A stretch of 55,955 nt of DNA from Pseudomonadota bacterium (GTDB lineage: Bacteria > Myxococcota_A > UBA796 > GCA-2862545), in NCBI GenBank assembly GCA_947505245.1, contig CANNIZ010000026.1, forward strand, positions 1 through 55,955. The letters are read 5' to 3'. The position numbers and the translations under genes are program-made. Below the pieces are notes generated by a model, which made no database searches, had not been told where the DNA came from, and was given only the letters and a program-made list of their open reading frames with translations. Shown one piece after another: positions 1 to 7,173 of this stretch (the first letter of the stretch is position 1; each line of letters begins with the position of its first letter).

Positions 1-2090
1 CTGCCGAGGGCGGCGATCGCGTCCTGGATGAACGAGACGGCGGCGTCGATGATCGAGTTCGCGAGGCTCTTGACGGCGTCCAGGATGGCGGTGACGGCGG
101 AGCGGATGGCGTCGAAGATCGAGTTGATGACGTCGGCGAGGGCGGAGAGGGCGTCGGCGACCCAGTCACACGCCTTCTCCCACCAGCTCTTGTTCTCGGC
201 GTCTTCTTCGGCCTTGCGCTTCTTGTCGGCGGCTTCGCGCTCGCCCTGGGCGACCTTGTCCTGGGCCTGCTGCTCGGCGCGGCCGTACTCGTTGGTGATC
301 TTCGCGTTGTCTTGCGCGATGCGCGTGTCGATCTTGCGCTGCTCGGCCATGCTCGCGTCGTTTGCCTGGCCGCGGGCGCTGGCGACGGCTGTGGCCTGGG
401 CGGCCATGGTCTCGTCGCGCTTGCTCGTGATGGCGCCGCGCTGAGCCGCGACGGAGGCTTCTTGCTGGGCCTGGGCGTCCGACGCCATCTTGGCGTTTTC
501 GGCCGACGCCTTGTCGAGGGCGGTCTGGGCTTCGGAGTCGCGGGAGTCGACGGCGCTGCCGACCTGCCCTTCGGCGTCGGCGAGGCTCGCTTCGAATTCG
601 GGGGCGTTGATCTCGTCGAACGAGGCCTGGATGTCTGCGGGGAGGGCCTGCTCGACGTACGTCTGCATGTCTGCAGCTTCGGGGGCGTCGGCGATGCCTT
701 CCATGGTGAGGGCGGGGACCTCGAAGGCCTCGTCCAATTCGAGGGGTTGGACGAGCTCGGAGCCGGGTGAGGCGACGACGGCCTCGTGCGCCTTGGTGAG
801 TGCGGCGGCGGCTTCGTCGTTCATCGACCCGGTCTGGATGCCGATGCGCGCGGGGTCGCTGTCGCCTTCGAGGGGGACGATGGGGGCTGCGCCGGGCGAG
901 ACGGCGACGGCGCCGTCGGCCGTCTGGATGGCGCCGATGCCGGCGGCGATCGCGCGGGCCTTCTGGTCTTCGGCGGCTTCGGTGCCGAGGCGGTCGAGGC
1001 CGCTGGTGACGCCCTGGTTGTAGCGGGCCTGTCCGGGGTCGACAGTGGGGGCGAGGACGGGCTCGGGGACGGGCCCGCCGGCTTCGCCGGCGAGGTTGCT
1101 GACCATACCGGGGGTTGCGACGTCGGTGGTGCCGCCGCCGGCGTTTGCGTCGCCGCCCATGACGGCGTGGAATTCGGGGACGCTCTCGTCGAGCTTCGTG
1201 GTCTCGGCTTCGGACTTGGCGTCGAGCGCGGCGCCGAGCGTTGGCCAGGCGTTGGCCTGTTGCGACGGCGAGGCGTTCGCGAAATTCGACATCGTGTCTT
1301 TGACGTTGTCGGCGACGGGGATCTCAGCGATGGGGGCTGCTTCCTGCGCGACGGCGCCGACCGCGGAGCCACCTGGCGCGCGTCCACCACCGCCACCGCC
1401 ACCACCACCGCCGGTTGGAGCGCCGCCGGTGGGCGTGTTCGCGACGGGTGCCGGAGAGGGACCGGACGCCGCCGCGGGGCCTTCGGACTTGCGCCCGCCG
1501 CCGCCGCCACCGCCGCCACCGCTGCCGGACGCCGCGTTGAACGCTGCAGCGGCGTTGCCGCCCTTGTCGCCTTTGGCCGGCGCGCCGCCGCCCTTCGCGT
1601 CTGCGGGAGGGGCGTCGCCGCCGCCGCCGCCCTTGCCGGGCTTGCCGTCGCCGCCGCCCTTGTCGACGGGACCGGCGTCCTTCGCCTTCGCAGCGACCTT
1701 CTCGCCCTTGTCGGCCTTGAGATCCTTGGCGCCCTTGCCGGCGGCCTTGTCGCCCTGCTTGCCAGCGTCGACGTCACCTTTGGAGGTGCCGGCGGCCTTC
1801 TCCTCTTCGGGCGCCTGGGCGCCGGGCTTGAGCTGCGCGGCCTTGGCTTCCGGCGCTTTGGCCGCTGGTGCCTTGGCTTCCGGTGCTTTGGCCGCTGGCG
1901 CCTTGGCCTCCGGTGCGGGCTCGGGCGCGAGCAGCGCCGAGGGCTCTTCGCCGCCGGCCTTGCCGATCGACGCGGCGACCTCGGCGTTTCCTACGCCCGC
2001 TGACAGGTCGGGGGCCGCTTGTTTTGGGGCGGCCCCCTGCTGCGGGGCGACGCCCTGAGACTGCGAAGGACCACGGCTTTGGCTGGGCAT
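1..2090 (-). CDS. Large low-complexity/coiled-coil protein of unknown function, 5' part only
   Basis: The frame starts at ATG 2090 (AGGGTG 4 bases upstream) and stays open for 696 codons to the window edge, so the C-terminus is missing. Third positions are almost all G or C throughout, which supports this frame over the overlapping ones. Residues 1-235 are disordered and rich in Ala, Lys, Gly and Pro, with a repeated PEAKAPAAKA motif and two poly-Gly runs (about residues 193-200 and 227-236). Residues ~240-500 look folded. Residues ~500-630 are a charged, Gln/Ala-rich coiled coil. From ~635 a KSWWEKACDW motif begins a series of amphipathic helices with repeated DAI/DAV spacing. No signal peptide is visible. 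The WW-plus-amphipathic-helix layout resembles large proteins that accompany contractile-injection-system (eCIS/DUF4157) loci, but that is an inference from style and no eCIS gene is in the window. Confidence 0.75.
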   Translation of the reverse strand, partial: MPSQSRGPSQSQGVAPQQGAAPKQAAPDLSAGVGNAEVAASIGKAGGEEPSALLAPEPAPEAKAPAAKAPEAKAPAAKAPEAKAAQLKPGAQAPEEEKAAGTSKGDVDAGKQGDKAAGKGAKDLKADKGEKVAAKAKDAGPVDKGGGDGKPGKGGGGGDAPPADAKGGGAPAKGDKGGNAAAAFNAASGSGGGGGGGGGRKSEGPAAASGPSPAPVANTPTGGAPTGGGGGGGGGGRAPGGSAVGAVAQEAAPIAEIPVADNVKDTMSNFANASPSQQANAWPTLGAALDAKSEAETTKLDESVPEFHAVMGGDANAGGGTTDVATPGMVSNLAGEAGGPVPEPVLAPTVDPGQARYNQGVTSGLDRLGTEAAEDQKARAIAAGIGAIQTADGAVAVSPGAAPIVPLEGDSDPARIGIQTGSMNDEAAAALTKAHEAVVASPGSELVQPLELDEAFEVPALTMEGIADAPEAADMQTYVEQALPADIQASFDEINAPEFEASLADAEGQVGSAVDSRDSEAQTALDKASAENAKMASDAQAQQEASVAAQRGAITSKRDETMAAQATAVASARGQANDASMAEQRKIDTRIAQDNAKITNEYGRAEQQAQDKVAQGEREAADKKRKAEEDAENKSWWEKACDWVADALSALADVINSIFDAIRSAVTAILDAVKSLANSIIDAAVSFIQDAIAALG

Positions 2091-2112
2091 GACGCACCCT
2101 GCAACTTGAGGA

Positions 2113-2148
2113 GTGTGTCATTGTACCCCAGGCCTCCGATGGCCCGAA
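2113..2148 (-). promoter_or_regulatory. Candidate promoter of the large left-edge gene
   Basis: On the minus strand a good -10 hexamer, TACAAT (2125-2120), lies 29 bases before the ATG at 2090. The hexamer 17 bases further upstream is a poor -35 (TTCGGG, 2148-2143). The expected start near 2113 would leave a leader of about 23 nt that includes the AGGGTG ribosome-binding site. Based on the -10 match and position only. Confidence 0.35.
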
Positions 2149-2175
2149 AGGGCGGAAGTTTTGACTCGCCTGGTG

Positions 2176-2181
2176 TATGGT
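2176..2181 (+). promoter_or_regulatory. Candidate -10 box for a leaderless transcript
   Basis: TATGGT ends 8 bases before the ATG at 2190, and no Shine-Dalgarno sequence lies between. That distance is the normal -10 to +1 spacing, so transcription could begin at or next to the start codon. No convincing -35 is present at 16-18 bases; a TTGACT lies only 9 bases upstream. The same arrangement occurs before the genes at 17053 and 37908. Confidence 0.3.
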
Positions 2182-2189
2182 TCCGGCCC

Positions 2190-3434
2190 ATGTTGTCGCT
2201 CCTCACTTCGCTCGCAATCGCTGCCGATCCACCCACCATTGCGGTGGTCGGGGTTCATCAGGGTGGACGCGATCTGAACGCAGAGATCGCAGCTGAAAAC
2301 GCGATCGTCGCGCGCATCGACGCCACCAACCTGTACGACGGCCTCGGTCACATCGAACTTGCGTCGCGCATCGCGGGTCGTGAGTCGATCATCGTCGAAG
2401 AAGCGGTGTTCGGGCCCGGACGCCGGCTGCTCGATGACGGGCGCTCGATGTGGTCGCAAGCGCAACCCGATCAGGCCGTTCCGGTGCTGGATGACGCGAT
2501 CGCCGCGCTACGGGCGGCCATGGCCGAGGGGGTCCCTTCGCGCGACCTGTGGGACGCGTACATGGTCAAAGGCATGGCGGAACGCGATCTCGGCCACGAA
2601 GACGCGACGACGGCGGCGTGGGAAGCGGCCGTCGCTGTGGCGCCGACGCGAAACCCGGATCCCGCCACGTACCCGCCCGACGTCGTCGCGATCTACGATC
2701 GTCTTCGCTCGGACCTGCTCTCCGAGCCGTGCGTCGTCGAGGTGGACGCTTCGGTCGCGGGCGCGCGGGTGCTGCTCGACGGTGATCCGCGTGGGAAGGC
2801 CCCGATCACGCTGTCGGATGTCGCGCCGGGCACCCATACGGTGGTCGCCATCGCGGACGACGGGTCGCGGGGCTCCGCCACGTTCGAGGTGGATGCCGGC
2901 GCGCCGTTGACGGTCCGCGTGCCCCTGGGTCCACCCACGCTCGGCGAGGCTTCAACGTCGTCGATCGGGCGCGCGCGGCAGGTCGGTGCGTTGTATCGGG
3001 CGTTCGGCTCCCGCGCGGACGTTGATTTTGTGCTGATCGTAGGGGTGGTCGACGAAGAGCTGCGCCTTCAGCTGTATTCGGTGAAAGCGAACGCGTTCTC
3101 ACAGCCGACCTTGCTCCCGTACCAGGGGGACGCGTCGGATGAGGCTGCCGTCGTGGTCCCGAGGGTGTTGGAGGTGTTGGAAGACGGCGTCCTGCCGGTC
3201 GACAAGACCGTCGCCAACGCCATCCCCATCGACATCGCGGCGAACGACCTGTTGGCCCGCCTGTTGCTCGCGCCAGCGACGCTCCCCGGGCGTGCCGACG
3301 AGCCCGTCCGCTCGCGTCCTAAGTGGCTGATCCCGGTCGTGGCCGGCGTCGGGGTGCTCGTCGTGGGCGGTGCGGTGGCGGGTGCGGTGGCCGGCGGCGG
3401 CGATCACGGGACGATCACCGTGACGATCCCCTGA
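2190..3434 (+). CDS. PEGA-domain envelope protein with C-terminal membrane anchor
   Basis: This 414-residue protein starts with a short hydrophobic segment (MLSLLTSLAIAA) that could act as a signal peptide. A helical region of about residues 60-180 with a TPR-like layout follows; then comes a PEGA-type beta domain (about 190-270) with the hallmark 'ARVLLDGDPRGKAPITL' and 'APGTHTVV'. Residues ~375-400 are a Gly/Val/Ala-rich membrane helix just after a WLIPV turn. PEGA domains are surface or periplasmic beta modules, common in myxobacterial kinases and TPR proteins. The start is chosen because the frame upstream has no Shine-Dalgarno site and would read through the divergent promoter region. 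The specific function is unknown. It is divergent from the left-edge gene. Confidence 0.8.
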   Translation: MLSLLTSLAIAADPPTIAVVGVHQGGRDLNAEIAAENAIVARIDATNLYDGLGHIELASRIAGRESIIVEEAVFGPGRRLLDDGRSMWSQAQPDQAVPVLDDAIAALRAAMAEGVPSRDLWDAYMVKGMAERDLGHEDATTAAWEAAVAVAPTRNPDPATYPPDVVAIYDRLRSDLLSEPCVVEVDASVAGARVLLDGDPRGKAPITLSDVAPGTHTVVAIADDGSRGSATFEVDAGAPLTVRVPLGPPTLGEASTSSIGRARQVGALYRAFGSRADVDFVLIVGVVDEELRLQLYSVKANAFSQPTLLPYQGDASDEAAVVVPRVLEVLEDGVLPVDKTVANAIPIDIAANDLLARLLLAPATLPGRADEPVRSRPKWLIPVVAGVGVLVVGGAVAGAVAGGGDHGTITVTIP

Positions 3435-3474
3435 CCAGCCGGCCGTCCCGGCCCTGACCAGCCGGCCGTCCCGG
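3429..3474 (+). repeat. Perfect 23-bp tandem duplication at a gene end
   Basis: Two exact head-to-tail copies of a 23-base unit (3429-3451 and 3452-3474). The first copy contains the TGA stop of the PEGA gene. Each unit carries the dyad GCCGG-CCGTC-CCGGC, so the transcript could form two small adjacent hairpins. There is no T tract, so a terminator role is uncertain. Confidence 0.75.
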
Positions 3475-3491
3475 CATCTTCGTCGTTGGGG

Positions 3492-3520
3492 TTGACGTTC
3501 GGGCCTCCGGGGCCCACGCT
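3492..3520 (+). promoter_or_regulatory. Candidate promoter of the TldD/TldE pair
   Basis: TTGACG (3492-3497) is followed after 17 bases by CACGCT (3515-3520), a fair -35 and a weak -10. The expected start near 3527 is 24 bases before the ATG at 3551 and leaves the GGAGGAGG ribosome-binding site in the leader. Confidence 0.35.
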
Positions 3521-3550
3521 AACGGACCGCGCGCCAGCGGAGGAGGTCAC

Positions 3551-4993
3551 ATGTCGAGCGCTGTCGCAAAGCCCGAGCCCATCGAGTGGTTCGCGCAGTT
3601 TGGAGTGGACGCGATGGTCACCCGCCGGGTGCTCGCTGAGGCCGCACGGAACGGGGCGGATGACGCGGACGTCTACTTCGAGCACAGCACCTCCACCACG
3701 GTGTCGCTGCAGGACCGCAAGGTCAACCGCGCGCACCTGTCCGTCGATCTCGGCGTCGGCATACGCGTCGTGGTCGGTGACCAGGTCGGGTACGCGTACA
3801 CGGAAGACCTGTCGATCGAGAGCATGTTGGAGGCCGCCCGCGTCGCCTCGCAGATCGCGAAGGGCGGCGGCGGCCACGCCCCAGTGAACACGACCCGAGT
3901 GAAAGTGCGCGACTTCTACCCGACGAACAGCCCGTGGTCGGACATGGAGTTGAAGGCCCGCATCCCGATGGTTCGTCGGTGGGAGGAGCGCGCATTCCAG
4001 CACGACAAGCGGATCGACAAGGTCCAGACGTCGCTTTCGGACGTCGACAAACACGTGCTCGTCGTCACGCTCGACGGTCACATGGCGGCCGACTACCGGC
4101 CGATGACGCGCGCGTTCGTCAGCGTCGCTGCGATCGACGGGAAGCTGCGCGAGTCCGGCAGCTACAACGTCGCCTCGCGGCGCGGGATCGACTTCTATGA
4201 TGACGCCGTTCAGGACCGCCTCGTCGATCAGGCGTGCCTGCGGGCGATTCAGGCCTTGCACGCGGGCATGCCACCGGCGGGCGAGATGCCCGTCGTCATG
4301 GCGGCCGGGTCGAGCGGCATCCTGCTGCACGAGGCGATCGGGCACGGCATGGAGGCCGACTTCAACCGCAAGGGGATCTCGATCTACGCAGACAAGCTGA
4401 ACAAGTCGATTGCCCCGAAGGATGTCACGATCGTGGACGACGCCACGCTTCCGGGCGCGCGCGGCTCGCTCAACGTGGATGATGAGGCCTGCGAGACCGA
4501 GCGCACCGTGCTCGTCGACAAGGGCGTCCTGCGCACGTACCTGCACGACAAGATCTCCGCGCGCCACTACGGCGTGAAGTCCACGGGCAGCGGTCGCCGC
4601 GAGTCGTTCCGGCACCCGGTGCTGCCGCGCATGCGCACGACCTACATGGAGCCCGGTCCGCACGCGCCCGAAGACATCATCAAGAGCGTGAAATACGGCC
4701 TGTACTGCGACACATTCCAGAACGGCCAGGTGCAGATCGGCGCCGGCGACTTCGCGTTCTACGTGCGCAGCGGCTTCCTGATCGAAGACGGCAAGCTCAC
4801 GCGGCCGGTCAAGGACGTGAACCTGATCGGCAACGGCCCCCAGGTGCTCGAGTCGATCGAGATGGTCGGTAACGATCTCGTCATCGACGAGGGCGGCTGG
4901 ACCTGCGGCAAGGACGGGCAGAGCGTGCCGGTCGGGCAGGGGATGCCGACGGTCAAGGTCGCGAAGCTCTCCGTCGGTGGAGGTGCGAAGTGA
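3551..4993 (+). CDS. tldD: TldD-family zinc metalloprotease subunit
   Basis: At 480 residues this matches the usual TldD length. The zinc-binding motif HEAIGH (residues 260-265) lies in the expected ILLHEAIGHGMEADF context, and the conserved C-terminal TCGKDGQ supplies the cysteine expected to join metal coordination. TldD and TldE form a heterodimeric cytoplasmic protease that degrades unfolded peptides and in some bacteria trims ribosomally made peptide precursors. The start ATG has a strong GGAGG at 6-base spacing. The stop overlaps the TldE start by 4 bases (GTGA), so the two are translationally coupled. No RiPP precursor is visible nearby, so a general peptidase role is the simplest reading. 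Confidence 0.95.
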   Translation: MSSAVAKPEPIEWFAQFGVDAMVTRRVLAEAARNGADDADVYFEHSTSTTVSLQDRKVNRAHLSVDLGVGIRVVVGDQVGYAYTEDLSIESMLEAARVASQIAKGGGGHAPVNTTRVKVRDFYPTNSPWSDMELKARIPMVRRWEERAFQHDKRIDKVQTSLSDVDKHVLVVTLDGHMAADYRPMTRAFVSVAAIDGKLRESGSYNVASRRGIDFYDDAVQDRLVDQACLRAIQALHAGMPPAGEMPVVMAAGSSGILLHEAIGHGMEADFNRKGISIYADKLNKSIAPKDVTIVDDATLPGARGSLNVDDEACETERTVLVDKGVLRTYLHDKISARHYGVKSTGSGRRESFRHPVLPRMRTTYMEPGPHAPEDIIKSVKYGLYCDTFQNGQVQIGAGDFAFYVRSGFLIEDGKLTRPVKDVNLIGNGPQVLESIEMVGNDLVIDEGGWTCGKDGQSVPVGQGMPTVKVAKLSVGGGAK

Positions 4994-6318
4994 ACTCCCC
5001 CGCTGAACTGCTGGAGATCGCGAAGTACGTCGAGCGCCGCGCGCGCGAGTTGGGTGCGGACGAGGTCGCGGCCGGTGTGTCGCGCAGCGTGCAGACGACG
5101 CTGGTGCGCCGGGACGGGAAGATCGAGCAGGCGAGCGAGGCCACGAGCCGCGGCCTCGTGTTCTCCGTGCTCGTCGACGGGAAGTACAGCAGCCACAGCA
5201 CGTCGGATCTGCGCCCGGCGGCGATCGAGTCGTTCCTGAAGCAGGGTGTGGATGCTACACGCTTCCTCGAGGAAGACCGCGATCACGCGCTCGCGGACGG
5301 GAAGTTGTGTGGTCGTGGAGCGACGGAGGAGGCGCTCGACCAGTACGACCCGGCCTACGCGAAGCGCACGGCCGACGAGCGCGCGCGGGACGTCGAGGCC
5401 CTCGAGGTCGAGGTGCGCCGGCTCGAACCGCCGGGCGTGCTGTCGGTCGCCACGCACGTCGGGGACGGCGTCACGGACGTGGCGCGCGCGATGTCCAACG
5501 GGTTCGCCGACACCGCGCGCGACGCGTGGTTCGTCGCTGGCGCCGAGATCACGCTGAAGGACGGCGAGCGTCGTCCCGAGGCGTCCGCGTTCTACGCGTC
5601 CCGCTACTTGTCCGATCTGCCCTCCACCGCGGCTGTCGCGGAGGACGCCGTCGCGCGCGCGAAAGAGCGCATCGGGTCGGGCCCCGTGGAGTCCGGCACC
5701 TACACGCTCGTGCTCGCCAACCGCGCGGCCTCTCGGCTGCTCGGCATGCTGGCGGCGCCGTTGTCGGGGGCCGCGCTTCACCAGAACCGGTCCTGCCTGC
5801 AGGGCAAGCTCGGCGAGAAGATCGGCAGCGACGTGTTCACCCTCATCGACGATCCGTTCGCACCGCGAGGCCTCGGTTCGCGCGCGTGGGACGGCGACGG
5901 CCTCGTCGCGAAGGCGTTTCCCGTCGTGAAGGACGGGGTGCTCGAGAACTACTACATCGGCACGTACTACAGCCGGAAGCTCAACGTGGCCGTTACCACC
6001 GGCGGTCGAAGCAACTGGGTCGTGCCGCCCGGAAAGGTTCCCTGGGAGACCGTCGTGAAGGGCACGCCGCGCGCGATCTACGTCGACGGGTTCCTCGGCG
6101 GCAACAGCAACCCCGTCACGGGCGACTTCAGCTTTGGAATCCGCGGCCTGTTGTACGAGAACGGCGTGCCGACGCGCTCGCTGTCGGAGATGAACGTGAG
6201 CGGCAACGTGCTCGAGGTGTTCCACAAGCTCGTCGCGTGCGGCACCGACGTGTGGCCGTTCTCGGGCGTTCAGTCGCCTACGCTGGTGTTTGACGGCATC
6301 CAGTTTTCTGGCACCTGA
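4990..6318 (+). CDS. pmbA: TldE/PmbA-family protease partner
   Basis: This 442-residue protein begins at a GTG overlapping the tldD stop. It has the PmbA/TldE layout: an N-terminal domain with LGADEVAAGVSRSVQTTLVRRDGKIEQASEA, in which the repeated strands match TldD, and a C-terminal half with FTLIDDPFAPRGLGSRAWDGDG and NYYIGTYYSRKL. It has no HExxxH motif, as expected: TldE is the non-catalytic partner that completes the TldD active-site chamber. It probably forms a soluble cytoplasmic heterodimer with the upstream product. Confidence 0.93.
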   Translation: MNSPAELLEIAKYVERRARELGADEVAAGVSRSVQTTLVRRDGKIEQASEATSRGLVFSVLVDGKYSSHSTSDLRPAAIESFLKQGVDATRFLEEDRDHALADGKLCGRGATEEALDQYDPAYAKRTADERARDVEALEVEVRRLEPPGVLSVATHVGDGVTDVARAMSNGFADTARDAWFVAGAEITLKDGERRPEASAFYASRYLSDLPSTAAVAEDAVARAKERIGSGPVESGTYTLVLANRAASRLLGMLAAPLSGAALHQNRSCLQGKLGEKIGSDVFTLIDDPFAPRGLGSRAWDGDGLVAKAFPVVKDGVLENYYIGTYYSRKLNVAVTTGGRSNWVVPPGKVPWETVVKGTPRAIYVDGFLGGNSNPVTGDFSFGIRGLLYENGVPTRSLSEMNVSGNVLEVFHKLVACGTDVWPFSGVQSPTLVFDGIQFSGT

Positions 6319-6348
6319 TTCAGTGTATCGTCCCGCCGTGAGGGCCCC

Positions 6349-7167
6349 ATGGCGGACGAGACGACTCTGCAGGCGCTGGATGCGAGCAAACCCGAGGATG
6401 CAGCGCTGCTCGCGCTGCTCGCTGCGGTCGCGTTCGCCGACGGCGAGGTCGACGACGACGAGGTCGCGTTCCTGAAGCGCGTGCTTCCGGGTCGAACCGA
6501 CGCAGCGTTGCGGCAGTGGGCGAAGGCGGCGGGCGCCCGCCCCCTCAAGTTGGAGGCGATCGCGAAGGCGTTGCCGACGCCCGAGCACCGCTGGCGCGCG
6601 TTGCGGTTCACTGTGCGCATGGCGTGGAAGGACGGCACGCTCGACGCGAGCGAGAAGGTGCTGTTGGAGGGGCTCTGCGCGGCGTTCGAGCTTCCGTTCG
6701 GGGCTCTGGATCGCGCGCTCGCCGAGCTCTCGGGCCGGGGCTCCGCCACCGTTGATCCGGCGCGCATCGTGGCGCAGTTCAAGCAGCTCAAGTGGGACGC
6801 GATCGACTGGGCGGAAGGCCCGGTGTTGGGTCCGCTCAAGAAGCTCGCGCCGCCCGGCGCCGTGGGCGTGCTCCGCATCGGAGTCGACGGCATCGAGGTG
6901 CTGGGCTTTTATCGCGAAGGGATCGTCGCGGGTTTCCGCGAGGGCGACCGGTTCCTGCCGTGGAAGGACATCGTGACGTTCACGCGCGCGGCCACGCTCG
7001 GAGCGGCCGTCGAGCTGCACACCGAAGACGGGCGGCGGTACTCGCTGCCGGACTTCCGGCTCGCGGGAATCGGACAGCTGCTCGATCGCCTCTACCGAGG
7101 CGAGACGACGGCTTCGGCGTCGGCCGCGCCGACGATCGTTCAGCTCACCGAAAGCGACGACGACTGA
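6349..7167 (+). CDS. TerB-like protein with a C-terminal PH-like domain
   Basis: 272 residues. Residues ~15-135 form an all-helical TerB-like region with acidic motifs typical of that fold (FADGEVDDDEVAFLKR near 30-45 and AWKDGTLDASEKVLLEG near 90-106). Residues ~165-260 look like a beta-rich bacterial PH-like domain (GVDGIEVLGFYREG, PWKDIVTFTRA, YSLPDFRL). TerB-like domains often bind metal through paired acidic patches and occur in membrane-stress modules, but this single protein has no ter neighbours. It starts 30 bases after tldE with GAGG before the ATG and ends 6 bases before the convergent kinase stop. Function unknown. Confidence 0.75.
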   Translation: MADETTLQALDASKPEDAALLALLAAVAFADGEVDDDEVAFLKRVLPGRTDAALRQWAKAAGARPLKLEAIAKALPTPEHRWRALRFTVRMAWKDGTLDASEKVLLEGLCAAFELPFGALDRALAELSGRGSATVDPARIVAQFKQLKWDAIDWAEGPVLGPLKKLAPPGAVGVLRIGVDGIEVLGFYREGIVAGFREGDRFLPWKDIVTFTRAATLGAAVELHTEDGRRYSLPDFRLAGIGQLLDRLYRGETTASASAAPTIVQLTESDDD

Positions 7168-7173
7168 GCGCGG

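Noticed and set aside
786..2058. Long plus-strand frames rich in Gly/Ala/Pro/Arg across the left edge
   Set aside because: They are mirrors of the minus-strand gene: the minus frame has G/C third positions throughout, a ribosome-binding site and a coherent domain order; the plus frames have none.
3551..6318. TldD/TldE as part of a RiPP biosynthesis cluster
   Set aside because: No precursor peptide, cyclodehydratase, YcaO or exporter gene is nearby.
4759..7020. 753-residue minus-strand frame opposite tldE and the TerB-like gene
   Set aside because: Low-complexity Arg/Ala/Val composition typical of a GC-rich antisense shadow; the plus-strand genes have recognisable motifs.
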